Shown here in pieces: positions 17,610 through 25,451 of a stretch of DNA of 64,000 nt (positions are counted from its first letter, which is position 1; every line of letters begins with the position of its first letter). Below the pieces are notes generated by a model, which searched no databases, was not told where the DNA came from, and was given only the letters and a program-made list of their open reading frames with translations. The stretch lies in assembly GCF_001545035.1 (NCBI RefSeq), contig NZ_FCOJ02000001.1, positions 62,001 through 126,000 of the forward strand. Reading direction: 5' to 3'. The translations under genes and the position numbers were made by a program. This DNA is from Caballeronia glebae (lineage in GTDB: Bacteria; Pseudomonadota; Gammaproteobacteria; Burkholderiales; Burkholderiaceae).

Positions 17610-19349
17610 ATGGCCGGTTTTTCCCGTACCTCGCTCGTTCCGCTCATTGTTGCCTTCGGTGCTTTCGGGATCGTGACATCGCCCGGAATCAAAGCCGCCG
17701 ACGAAATCCAGAACGCCAACACGACGCAAGCCTCGCCGGTCCCGAGTTCGCTGCGACCCATCTCGCAGCAACAGCTCGACGGCGCCGCAGGCGACAGCGC
17801 GTCCTGGCTGCATTCGAACGGATCGTATGCCGAAACGCGCTACGCACCCGCGACGCAGATCAACACGTCGAACGTCGCGAAGCTCAAGCCGGCTTTCATC
17901 TTCCAGACAGCGGTGATGGAGTCGATGGAAACCGCGCCGATCGTCTCGAACGGCGTGATGTTCCTGACCACGTCCTATAACCACGTCTACGCGATCGATG
18001 CGGTCACGGGCCGGGAGTTCTGGCATTACAAGCACAAGATGGGACCGGTCACGACCTTCTGCTGCGGGCCGAACAATCGCGGCGTGGCGATCTCGGGCGA
18101 CCGGCTTTTCATGGGCACGCTCGATTCGAAGCTCGTCGCGCTCGACGCGAAGACCGGCAACGTGCTGTGGTCGACGCAGATCGCCGATCCCGAAGAAGGT
18201 TATTCGGAGACGATGGCGCCCGTGGTCATCGACGACAAGGTGCTGATCGGCACGAATGGCGGGGAGTACGGCATTCGCGGCTTCGTGAAGGCGTTCGACG
18301 CGAATTCGGGCCAGTTGCTGTGGACGTTCTACACGATTCCCGACACGGGCAGCGAAGGCGTCTGGGCCGAAAACGACGCCGTCGGCCGCAACATGAAGCG
18401 CGACATCGCGGCGGAGAAGAAGACGCTCGCGGAGAAGGGCGGCGACTTCAACAAGACGCTCGGCGGCGGCGTGTGGATGGCGCCCGCGGTCGATCGCAAG
18501 ACGCGCACGGTGTACTTCGTGGTCGGCAATCCGTCGCCGGACCTCTACGGCGCGATTCGTCCCGGCGACAATCTCTATACGGATTCGCTCGTCGCCGTCG
18601 ATCTCGATACGGGCAAGTACAAGTGGCACTTCCAGTACATCGCGCACGACGTATGGGATCTCGACGCGGCGAGCCCGCCGATTCTCATCGACGTGAAGGA
18701 CAAGAACGGGCAGACGATTCCGGGCATCATCCACGGCGGCAAGACGGGATTCGTCTACGTGCACGATCGCCGCGACGGCAGGCTCATCCGCGTCTCCGAA
18801 GCGATGATTCCGCAAGAAGGCGTCTGGACCCTGCCGACGCCGACCGGCGCGCGCATGCTGCCGGGCGCGAACGGCGGCGTCGAATGGTCGCCGATGGCCT
18901 TCAGCCCGAAGACGCGCATGGCCTACGCGGCGAACCTGCATCAGCCGATGACGTATCAGGTCGAGGAGGCCGCGTATCCGGGCGGCAAGATCTGGCTCGG
19001 CGGCGCGTTCAAGACCATTCCGGCCGAGCAGCAGTGGGGCAGGCTCGTCGCGGTGAATGTCGATACCGGCAAGATCGCGTGGGGCTACAAGACGGATCAG
19101 CCGCTGATCGGCGGGGTGCTCGCGACCGCGGGCGGCCTCGTGTTCAACGGCGAAGGCAACGGCCTGTTCCGCGCCTTCGACGCCGCCACCGGCCGCAAGC
19201 TCTGGGAGTTCCAGTGCGGCGCGGGCGTCAATGCGCCGGCGGTCTCGTACATGGTGAACGGCAAGCAGTACATCGCGGTCGCGGCGGGCGGCAATACGCA
19301 GCTCGATTTCAAGCGCGGCAACAGCCTGCTCGTGTTCGCCCTGCCTTGA
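17610..19349 (+). CDS. Periplasmic PQQ-dependent dehydrogenase (quinoprotein)
   Basis: A 579-residue eight-bladed beta-propeller alcohol-dehydrogenase-type quinoprotein that oxidises an alcohol or aldehyde using PQQ in the periplasm. It has a Sec signal (1-30). The vicinal disulfide pair over PQQ is Cys151-Cys152 in TFCCGPNN. Tryptophan-docking blade motifs recur ([38 protein letters not shown]). The catalytic base is probably Asp350 in HDVWDLDA. The residue two later, Asp352, is also Asp, a DxD found in lanthanide enzymes but also in glucose dehydrogenase. There is no fused haem domain; the cytochrome is the next gene, whose start overlaps this stop. Confidence 0.9.
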   Translation: MAGFSRTSLVPLIVAFGAFGIVTSPGIKAADEIQNANTTQASPVPSSLRPISQQQLDGAAGDSASWLHSNGSYAETRYAPATQINTSNVAKLKPAFIFQTAVMESMETAPIVSNGVMFLTTSYNHVYAIDAVTGREFWHYKHKMGPVTTFCCGPNNRGVAISGDRLFMGTLDSKLVALDAKTGNVLWSTQIADPEEGYSETMAPVVIDDKVLIGTNGGEYGIRGFVKAFDANSGQLLWTFYTIPDTGSEGVWAENDAVGRNMKRDIAAEKKTLAEKGGDFNKTLGGGVWMAPAVDRKTRTVYFVVGNPSPDLYGAIRPGDNLYTDSLVAVDLDTGKYKWHFQYIAHDVWDLDAASPPILIDVKDKNGQTIPGIIHGGKTGFVYVHDRRDGRLIRVSEAMIPQEGVWTLPTPTGARMLPGANGGVEWSPMAFSPKTRMAYAANLHQPMTYQVEEAAYPGGKIWLGGAFKTIPAEQQWGRLVAVNVDTGKIAWGYKTDQPLIGGVLATAGGLVFNGEGNGLFRAFDAATGRKLWEFQCGAGVNAPAVSYMVNGKQYIAVAAGGNTQLDFKRGNSLLVFALP

Positions 19350-19960
19350 TGATGACGCGATCGAAACGCGTGCGCGTCTGGCTCGTCTACGCGTTGTGGC
19401 TCGTCGCGTGCCTGCTGTTGTCGCTGCCTTCGCTTTCGCGCGCGGATGCGCAGACGGCTGCCGCGACGAAGGCCGCCATTTGCACGTCGTGTCATGGCAT
19501 CGGCGGCAATTCGACGACCGGCGATTATCCGTCGCTCGCGGGGCAGACGTCGCGCTATCTCTATTTCCAGTTGCGCGACTTCAAGGCGGGCCGCCGCAAC
19601 GATCCGCGCATGTCGCCGATGGCCGCGAATCTCACGCCCGAGGACATGCACGCCCTCGCCGATTATTTCGCCGCGCAAAAACCCATCGCCACCGACTTCA
19701 AGGCGGACCCGGTCAAAGTCGAGGCGGGCAGGAAGAAGTCGGAAGAGATTCTCTGCACGATGTGCCACCTCGGCGGTTTCACGGGGCAAAACGAGATTCC
19801 GCGTGTGGCCGGACAGCAGTATCCGTATATCGTGAAGCAGTTGCAGGACTTCCGCGACAGGAAGCGCACCAACGACGCGGGCAACATGACGAGCGTGTCG
19901 AAGAGTCTGACGGACGCGGATATCGAGAATCTGGCGAACTACATCGCGAATCTGCAATGA
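19349..19960 (+). CDS. Dihaem cytochrome c (c4-like)
   Basis: A 203-residue periplasmic c-type cytochrome with two haem sites, CTSCH near residue 45 and CTMCH near residue 135. Each lies in a ~90-residue cytochrome domain with a downstream Met axial ligand candidate (SPMAANL and NMTSVSK). Two similar halves (YPSLAGQTSRYLYFQLRDFKAGRR, then IPRVAGQQYPYIVKQLQDFRDRKR) identify the cytochrome c4 type. A Sec signal covers residues 1-36. Its ATG overlaps the quinoprotein stop (TGATG), so it is very probably the electron acceptor for that enzyme. The nearby ATG at 19352 is an alternative start. Confidence 0.92.
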   Translation: MMTRSKRVRVWLVYALWLVACLLLSLPSLSRADAQTAAATKAAICTSCHGIGGNSTTGDYPSLAGQTSRYLYFQLRDFKAGRRNDPRMSPMAANLTPEDMHALADYFAAQKPIATDFKADPVKVEAGRKKSEEILCTMCHLGGFTGQNEIPRVAGQQYPYIVKQLQDFRDRKRTNDAGNMTSVSKSLTDADIENLANYIANLQ

Positions 19961-19984
19961 CGCACTACGAAGGCGCGAATAACG

Positions 19985-20638
19985 ATGACAAGAACCCTTC
20001 GCCTGCTGGCCATTTTCTTGTCGCTGACATGCGCGAGCGCGTTCGCTTACGCGCAGCAGGACGCCTACACGCTCAACGAACGCCTGCTTTCCGCCGCGCG
20101 CGAAGGCGATCAGGCCGCCGTCACACGCCTGCTCGATGAAGGCGCGGCGATCGATTCACGCAATCGCATCGGCGACACGCCGCTCATCAGCGCGTGCAAG
20201 AAAGGTCTGACGCCGATGGCTCGGATGTTGATCGAGCGTGGCGCGAACGTGAGCCAGGCGGACGTGCAGGGCATCACGCCGCTGATGGCCTCGGCTTTCG
20301 ACGGCAACGACGAAATCGCCGCGCTGCTGATCGCGCATCACGCGGATTTCGCCGCGACCGATCGCGTCGGCAAGACGGCGATCGAGTATGCGGCGGGGCA
20401 AGGGCGCACGGCCATCGTGCAGCGCCTGCTCGATGCGGGCGTCGATGTGAACGCGGCGTATCGCAATCATCTGACCGCGCTGATGTGGGCGGCGGGCTAC
20501 GACCGCGAAGAGACCGCGTCGATGCTGCTCGCGCGCGGCGCGAAACGCGATCTGCGCGACGATCGCGGCATGACGGCGAAGGACATCGCCGAGCAGACGC
20601 ATTCGATGCGCGTCGCGGAGTTGCTGTCGAAAGGCTGA
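19985..20638 (+). CDS. Exported ankyrin-repeat protein
   Basis: A 217-residue protein with a Sec signal (1-24, ending AYAQ) and about five ankyrin repeats from residue 30 to the end. Repeat cores include IGDTPLISACKKGLTPMARMLIERGANV, GITPLMASAFDGNDEIAALLIAHHADF and LTALMWAAGYDREETASMLLARGAKRD, shown here as separate units. Ankyrin proteins bind partners; a periplasmic one next to an oxidoreductase recalls P. aeruginosa AnkB, which is needed for KatB catalase activity. It lies 24 bases after the cytochrome gene, so it is third in the operon and may scaffold or protect the dehydrogenase-cytochrome pair (inference). Confidence 0.85.
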   Translation: MTRTLRLLAIFLSLTCASAFAYAQQDAYTLNERLLSAAREGDQAAVTRLLDEGAAIDSRNRIGDTPLISACKKGLTPMARMLIERGANVSQADVQGITPLMASAFDGNDEIAALLIAHHADFAATDRVGKTAIEYAAGQGRTAIVQRLLDAGVDVNAAYRNHLTALMWAAGYDREETASMLLARGAKRDLRDDRGMTAKDIAEQTHSMRVAELLSKG

Positions 20639-20648
20639 AGTCTGCCGC

Positions 20649-21797
20649 TCACGCTCTCAGGATTCGTTGTCCCAAGCGTTGTGCGCCGCTATCGGGAAAG
20701 AGCGTCGCGGCGGCGCGTTGCGGATCGATGCCGAAGGTCTCGCCCGCCGCGCTCGCGATCACGGCATCGAGCCCGATCGTCGGCTTCAGATCGCGCGCCT
20801 CGTAAAGCGACGCATTCGACAGCCCCGGCCAGTCCGCGAGCACACGGCCGCCCGACACCGCGCCGCCGACGATCATCGCCGCCGTCGCTGTCCCGTGATC
20901 CGTACCGCCCGTGCCGTTCGCCGCCGCCGTGCGTCCGAACTCGGTCGCGACCAGCACCGTCGTGGCCGGCCAGTGTTCGCCCAGGCCGTCGCGCAGCGCG
21001 CCGAGCATCGTGTCGAGCGCCTTCAATTGCGCGGCGAGGCGCGGGTTCTGCGCGCTGTGCGTGTCCCAGCCGGCGGTTTCGATCATCGCGATGCGCGGAC
21101 CGTCGGGCTTCGCGAGAAAGGTCGCCGCGAGCTTGCCGAGACTCGCCGGGTCCTGACGCGCGCCCGCATCCGCGGCGAGGCCGCGCGCCTCCATCGCGGC
21201 ATCCCAGAGCGGGTGGAGTTGCGCATCGGCGGCATAGAGTTGCGACACGCGCCCGATGAGATCGTCGGGCGCCTGCGGCAATGACGACGGCGCGTAAGAC
21301 GTCACTTCCGCGCCGCCACGAAGCGCGAGCGGCACGGTCGGCGCGAACGCGACGGCGTCGGCGCGCGGTGACGGCAGCATCGAAAGAAGCCGGTTCATCC
21401 AGCCGTCCTTCAGTCGATACGGCGCGTTGCCGCCCGATTCGAGCACGTTCTGGCCGTCGAAGTGCGAGCGCTCGCGATACGGCGACGCCACCGCGTGCAC
21501 GAACAGCGCTTCCTTGCCGGTGTACATCCGCGCGACCTGCCTGAGCGAGGGATGCAGCGCGAACGTGCCGTCGAGCTTCGTCGCGGCCGATGCATCGATC
21601 GCGAGCGGGCCGCGCAACGTCGCGTAATCAGGATCGCCATACGGCACGACGATGTTCAGCCCGTCCGCCGCCCCGCGCTGAATCACGAAGACGAAGCGGC
21701 GGTCGGTTTCGGCGGATGCGAAAACGAGTTGCGGCGCGACGAGCATCGCACCGGCGCTCGCGCCCGCGCACCATAAGAATCGGCGACGCGTCAGCAT
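20649..21797 (-). CDS. DUF1501 family protein with Tat signal
   Basis: A 382-residue protein with a twin-arginine leader (MLTRRRFLWCAGASAGA). The body fits DUF1501, an alkaline-phosphatase/sulfatase-like fold: FVFVIQRGAADGLNIVVPYGDPDY near residue 35, VASPYRERSHFDGQ in the middle, and ATEFGRTAAANGTGGTDHGTA, then GGAVSGGRVLADWPG. The His and Asp residues in GTDHG and RSHFDGQ are candidate metal ligands. DUF1501 and DUF1800 genes are usually adjacent, as here (4 bases from the DUF1800 stop). Their joint function is not established. Last gene of the minus-strand run headed by an ECF sigma factor. Confidence 0.9.
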   Translation of the reverse strand: MLTRRRFLWCAGASAGAMLVAPQLVFASAETDRRFVFVIQRGAADGLNIVVPYGDPDYATLRGPLAIDASAATKLDGTFALHPSLRQVARMYTGKEALFVHAVASPYRERSHFDGQNVLESGGNAPYRLKDGWMNRLLSMLPSPRADAVAFAPTVPLALRGGAEVTSYAPSSLPQAPDDLIGRVSQLYAADAQLHPLWDAAMEARGLAADAGARQDPASLGKLAATFLAKPDGPRIAMIETAGWDTHSAQNPRLAAQLKALDTMLGALRDGLGEHWPATTVLVATEFGRTAAANGTGGTDHGTATAAMIVGGAVSGGRVLADWPGLSNASLYEARDLKPTIGLDAVIASAAGETFGIDPQRAAATLFPDSGAQRLGQRILRA

Positions 21798-21801
21798 GGG
21801 T

Positions 21802-23241
21802 TCATCTCCTCAGGAAATCGGGCGACACGAGCAGGAGCGCGAGCGCGGTCGGCGCGCTTTCCGCGCGGGCGACGGCGCTCGCGGTCGCGTCGGACAGCGA
21901 GCCCGCGAGCAGTTGCGGACCGAGCGCTCGGGCGTCGAGCGTGTCGCCCGCGCGTTGACCGAAGCGGGCCGCGAAACGCTGCGCAAGCTCGACGCGGCGC
22001 ACGAGCGCATCGGGCGCGGCCCAGCTCGCGGCGACATCGTCGTAACCGGCGGGCGAGCCGGGACGCCAGACTTGCTGGCCGAGTTGCGTGAGAAGCGGCG
22101 CGGCGTGCATGCCTTGCAGATCGGTGCGGCCCAACCCGCGCAGCGACGACACTGTCCAGTCCCACGGCGTCTTGAACTTCGCGGGCGCGCGCGGCCATGC
22201 TTCGGGCGCGTCGATTAGCGCGCGATACACCGAAGGCAGATCGCCGTCCGTATCGCTGAAAACGTCCGCGAGCCGGTCGACGAGCGCGGGCGGCGGGCTA
22301 TCCGCGACGAAGTGGCGCGCGAGCTTTTCGGCGACGTGATGCGCCGTCGCGCGCGCGCTCGCCAGATCGTGCAGCACGGCGAGCGGCTGCGCTTCGCCCG
22401 ATTGCGCGTATTGCCTGCCCATCACGGTGCGTGCGCCTGGCTCGTGCAGACGCGCACGAAACACGAACGCGCCGGGCGGCGCCGGATCGGCGGGATTGCT
22501 GGAATTCTGCGCGGCGTTCGCCGTCATCGCGCCGAGACTCCAGCCGGTGAGCGCGCGGGCGAATTCGGTGACGTCCGCCTGTGTGTAGCTGCTGCGCACG
22601 CCGAGCGTATGCAGTTCCATGATCTCGCGCGCGAGGTTTTCGTTGAGGCCGCGCTGGTTGCCGGGATTCTTCGCCGCGGCGCGCATGGCCGCGGGACTGT
22701 CCGGGCCGACCGAACGCGCCTGATCCAGAAAGATCTGCATTGCCGGATGCCGCTCGGCCGCGACCAGCATGTCCTCGAAGCGCCCGAGCACGTGCGGACG
22801 GATTGCCTCGTTTTCGAAGGAACCCGCCAGCATCGCGACGGGCGGCTTTTCGATCGATACGGCGAAGTGGTTCGCCCAGAAATGCACGAGGCGTTCGATG
22901 AACGGCGTGCTCGTCGTGAGCGCGCTCATCACGCGCGCATCGACGGCATTGCGGTAGATATCGCGGATCTGCTCGCCGTATTGCTTGCGCACGGCGGGCT
23001 TGTCGGCGTCGCTCGCGTCGCGCAGCGCGCGCTGGCGTTCCGCGATTTGCGCGCCGAGCGCGGCGCTCGACGGCTGGCCGCTCAACGCGGGCGGCATCGG
23101 TTGATACGCGCGCTTGCGTGAATCGGTTTGCTCGATGAGCCAGCCGCGCGGATCGGCGGGCAGCGGCTCGTCCGGACGCGCGCCGAGCCCGAAGCGATTC
23201 ACCGCGATGGCGGCAGGCGAGAGTGACGGCGCGATGGCCAT
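21802..23241 (-). CDS. DUF1800 family protein
   Basis: A 479-residue protein of the DUF1800 family. The N terminus AAIAVNRFGLGARPDEP is the family opening. Further matches are FWANHFAVSIEKP, NENLAREIMELHTLGVRSSYTQADVTEFARALTGW, and near the C terminus DWTVSSLRGLGR and SPAGYDDVAASWAAPDALVRR, quoted as separate blocks. No clear Sec or Tat signal is visible, though the DUF1501 partner carries a Tat leader, so hitchhiker export as a complex is possible (inference). Biochemical role unknown. It begins 68 bases after the CpxP-like gene. Confidence 0.88.
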   Translation of the reverse strand: MAIAPSLSPAAIAVNRFGLGARPDEPLPADPRGWLIEQTDSRKRAYQPMPPALSGQPSSAALGAQIAERQRALRDASDADKPAVRKQYGEQIRDIYRNAVDARVMSALTTSTPFIERLVHFWANHFAVSIEKPPVAMLAGSFENEAIRPHVLGRFEDMLVAAERHPAMQIFLDQARSVGPDSPAAMRAAAKNPGNQRGLNENLAREIMELHTLGVRSSYTQADVTEFARALTGWSLGAMTANAAQNSSNPADPAPPGAFVFRARLHEPGARTVMGRQYAQSGEAQPLAVLHDLASARATAHHVAEKLARHFVADSPPPALVDRLADVFSDTDGDLPSVYRALIDAPEAWPRAPAKFKTPWDWTVSSLRGLGRTDLQGMHAAPLLTQLGQQVWRPGSPAGYDDVAASWAAPDALVRRVELAQRFAARFGQRAGDTLDARALGPQLLAGSLSDATASAVARAESAPTALALLLVSPDFLRR

Positions 23242-23309
23242 GTCAGGCTCCGAAGTGCTCGATGCGGGTTAAACGCGCGTGCGCGGGAAATCCGTCGCGC
23301 CGTGTCGTG

Positions 23310-23783
23310 TCACGGCTGCGGCCGCTCTTCGGGCGCAACGGCGCGCAGCGGACCGTAACGCTCCATCGCGCCGACGAGCTTCACGCGTTCTTCCGGCGAA
23401 AGCGTCGAGGCGAAATCCGCGACCGTGCCTTCGACGCGCGCACGCAACGCGACATCGGCTTCGCGCGTGCGTGTGAGGGCGTCGTCGAGCGCCTTGCGAT
23501 CGAAATCGCGCGCCGCCAGGATATGCGCGAGATCGATGCGTCCGTCGCGCGCGTCGCGAATCAGCGGCAGGCTTTCGCGCCGGGTCTTGCGCAACGCGTC
23601 GCGCAGTTCGCGCTGGCGCTCGGCGGAGAGATCGGCGGCGGCGAAGCGGATGCCGCGTTGCTGCGCCGCCTCCGTGCGCTGATGCGCGAACAGTCGATAC
23701 GCGCCGCCCGCGATCGATCCGATCAGAAACACATTCAGCACGAGCGACACCGCCGCGAGCGTCTTCAGCGTGCGTGGACTCAT
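23310..23783 (-). CDS. CpxP-like periplasmic sensor protein
   Basis: A 157-residue protein anchored by an N-terminal hydrophobic segment (residues 7-30, LAAVSLVLNVFLIGSIAGGAY). The periplasmic helical part has paired LSAERQRELRDALRKTR and LSPEERVKLVGAMERYGP motifs, a form of the LTxxQ repeats of CpxP/Spy/CnrX-type proteins. In CnrX the family senses metal and controls an anti-sigma factor. It overlaps the upstream anti-sigma gene by 4 bases, so it is likely part of the signal module that controls the ECF sigma factor at 24223. I see no obvious His/Cys-rich metal site. Confidence 0.82.
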   Translation of the reverse strand: MSPRTLKTLAAVSLVLNVFLIGSIAGGAYRLFAHQRTEAAQQRGIRFAAADLSAERQRELRDALRKTRRESLPLIRDARDGRIDLAHILAARDFDRKALDDALTRTREADVALRARVEGTVADFASTLSPEERVKLVGAMERYGPLRAVAPEERPQP

Positions 23784-24226
23784 TGATCGCTCCAGTCGGT
23801 TGGGGCGCCGCCGAAGGCCGTGCCCGAATAAGATTGCTCGAACCAGCCGCCGTGCGCGTTCTCGCCCGGCGCGGGTGCGGATGCGGGCGCGAGCAGCGAC
23901 ACGAGGAGCGCGCCCGCCACGACGCCCGCCGCGCCCGCGCCGACGAAGCCCACGCCCGAGAACCAGACGCGCGGGCGTTGCCAGATGGCGCGCGCGGGCC
24001 GCGTCGGCGCCGAATCGACGATGCGCCGCGCGAGTTCCACGCCCGGCGCGGCGACGGCGTGCGCGTCGAGCAGGCCGTCGAGCGCGCGGGCGTCGGCGAG
24101 CGCGGCGAGCGCCTCGGCGTTGCCTGCGTTCACGAGCGCGAGCGCGGCGTCGCGTTCGTCGGCGGGCCAGCGCGCGGGCGACGCGCCGTAAGCCTCGGCG
24201 ATGTGGCGGAATCGTTCGGGTGTCAT
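23780..24226 (-). CDS. Probable anti-sigma factor (membrane-spanning)
   Basis: A 148-residue protein with a cytoplasmic ~90-residue N domain, one transmembrane segment (about 95-118, GVGFVGAGAAGVVAGALLVSLLA) and a short periplasmic tail rich in Gly/Ser. The N domain begins MTPERFRHIAEAYGASPARWP and contains acidic helices able to bind sigma. No zinc-binding HxxxCxxC motif is present. The assignment rests on topology and context: it overlaps the sigma gene by 4 bases and the CpxP-like gene by 4 bases, the usual ECF sigma/anti-sigma arrangement. Confidence 0.75.
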   Translation of the reverse strand: MTPERFRHIAEAYGASPARWPADERDAALALVNAGNAEALAALADARALDGLLDAHAVAAPGVELARRIVDSAPTRPARAIWQRPRVWFSGVGFVGAGAAGVVAGALLVSLLAPASAPAPGENAHGGWFEQSYSGTAFGGAPTDWSDQ

Positions 24227-24780
24227 CGATGTTCCTTCGGTGCGTCGAGCGCGGCTCTGAGATTGCGGCGCGCGCGGGCGAGCAGGCTTTCGAGCGCTTC
24301 AACGCTCACGCCCATCAAGGCCGCCGCTTGCGCGTTCGGCAACTCCTGGTAGTACTGCAAGACGAGCGCTTCGCGCTGGCGCGCGGGCAGCGTCGCGAGC
24401 GCCTTCTGCATGCGCTCGTTTGCGTGAGTCGTATCGAGACGCTCATCGGGAAGCGGCGCGAGATCGGCTTGCTCCGGCATCTCGTCGGACATCGTCGTCT
24501 CACGATGACGGCGCAGGCGGTCATAACACAGATTGAGCGTCACGCGATGCAGCCACGTATCGAAGCGTGCCTCGCCGCGCCGCCATTTCGGTGCGATTTT
24601 CCAGATGCGCAGAAACGCTTCCTGAGCCACGTCGTCGGCCTCGTCACGATCGCCGAGCAAGCGCGCCGCGAGCGCGACGATGCGCGGGAGCTTTCTCGCG
24701 ACGATCTCGCGGACGGCCCCCGGTTCCCGATTGCCGACGCGGGCAATGAGCGCGGTATCCGGATCTTCTTCTTCGTTCAA
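24223..24780 (-). CDS. ECF RNA polymerase sigma factor
   Basis: A 185-residue ECF sigma factor. Region 2 is at residues 15-85 (RIVALAARLLGDRDEADDVAQEAFLRIWK). Region 4 is at residues 120-180 (QKALATLPARQREALVLQYYQELPNAQAAALMGVSVEAL), including the helix-turn-helix recognition unit. There is no region 1 or 3. It heads a minus-strand run of sigma, anti-sigma, CpxP-like, DUF1800 and DUF1501 genes joined by 4-base overlaps and short gaps. The presumed inducer is a periplasmic stress sensed by the CpxP-like protein. Autoregulation from its own promoter is usual in the family but not shown here. Confidence 0.93.
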   Translation of the reverse strand: MNEEEDPDTALIARVGNREPGAVREIVARKLPRIVALAARLLGDRDEADDVAQEAFLRIWKIAPKWRRGEARFDTWLHRVTLNLCYDRLRRHRETTMSDEMPEQADLAPLPDERLDTTHANERMQKALATLPARQREALVLQYYQELPNAQAAALMGVSVEALESLLARARRNLRAALDAPKEHR

Positions 24781-24852
24781 TGTGATGTCGGGTCTCGTTG
24801 CGCATGTCGGACTGCCCGGGCGACGGGCGGGTTGCCGCTTTCGTCCGCATCC

Positions 24853-24960
24853 TCAGTAAACGACGACCGGCCCGCGATAGTAGACCGGATGCGCCGGATA
24901 CACGACGCACCCGGCGAGCGTCGCGGCAACGAGCGCCGCGGCGAGCAATGCCTTCAGCAT
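24853..24960 (-). CDS. Very small lipoprotein
   Basis: A 35-residue peptide with a lipoprotein signal. The N terminus is basic, the hydrophobic stretch is LLAAALVAATLA and the lipobox is LAGC, so the mature lipid-modified peptide would be only about 18 residues, Tyr/Pro/Val-rich (VVYPAHPVYYRGP). Such short YYRGP-type lipoproteins occur next to repeat proteins in Burkholderia, but I know no function. It lies between the WxxGHW-repeat gene and the sigma gene on the same strand. Confidence 0.55.
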   Translation of the reverse strand: MLKALLAAALVAATLAGCVVYPAHPVYYRGPVVVY

Positions 24961-25010
24961 GATGGGCCACTCCGGTTCCGTTGCGGCGCGGCGCACGGGG
25001 GGCGCGCGTT

Positions 25011-25343
25011 TCACGCCCAGTGTCCGTCGATCCAGCGCCAGTTCGGCCCGTGTTGCACCCAATGGCCCGGAATCCAGCGATACCCCGCGCGCACCGGCCG
25101 CCAGTGGCCCGGCGCCCAGACATAGCCGCCGTGGGCAAAGCGCCAGTGGCCCGGGTCCCACGCGTAGCCCGCGCGCGTGGGCGGCAGCGGCTCGACGCGC
25201 GGCGGCGGCGGCGCGGACGGCGCGACGATGATCGCCTGCGCGTTAGCCGGACCGCTGTGCAGGGCGGCGAACGAAACCGCGACGGCCGGCGCGAGCACGG
25301 CGGCCGAAAGCGCCGCGCGCAGCGGCGAACGTGTTTTTCTCAT
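25011..25343 (-). CDS. Exported WxxGHW-repeat protein
   Basis: A 110-residue protein with a Sec signal (1-35, ending PANAQA), a proline-rich linker (APSAPPPPRVEPLPP), and four tandem repeats of about 16 residues: YAWDPGHW, YVWAPGHW, YRWIPGHW and WRWIDGHW. The regular Trp and His positions match the YXWxxGHW-repeat exported proteins seen widely in proteobacteria. Their function is unknown; the aromatic/His pattern suggests binding to a ligand, metal or cell wall. It is upstream of the small lipoprotein and ECF sigma genes on the same strand. The start MRKTRSP was chosen at the signal peptide. Confidence 0.85.
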   Translation of the reverse strand: MRKTRSPLRAALSAAVLAPAVAVSFAALHSGPANAQAIIVAPSAPPPPRVEPLPPTRAGYAWDPGHWRFAHGGYVWAPGHWRPVRAGYRWIPGHWVQHGPNWRWIDGHWA

Positions 25344-25451
25344 GATGGGTTCCGTCGATTCGAGGTTGCGACGAGAACTTGAACGGAGCGGCGGGCGCGT
25401 TTCCGTCGCTGCGGCGACGCGCAATTTGTAACGAGGTTTTACGCGATACCG

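Noticed and set aside
17610..19349. Firm call of a lanthanide-dependent alcohol dehydrogenase
   Set aside because: DxD also occurs in Ca/Mg quinoproteins such as glucose dehydrogenase. It is kept only as a hypothesis.
18167..19351. Plus-strand extension upstream of the cytochrome frame
   Set aside because: It overlaps the quinoprotein in another frame and is low-complexity Arg/Gly. The cytochrome has a normal signal peptide start at 19349.
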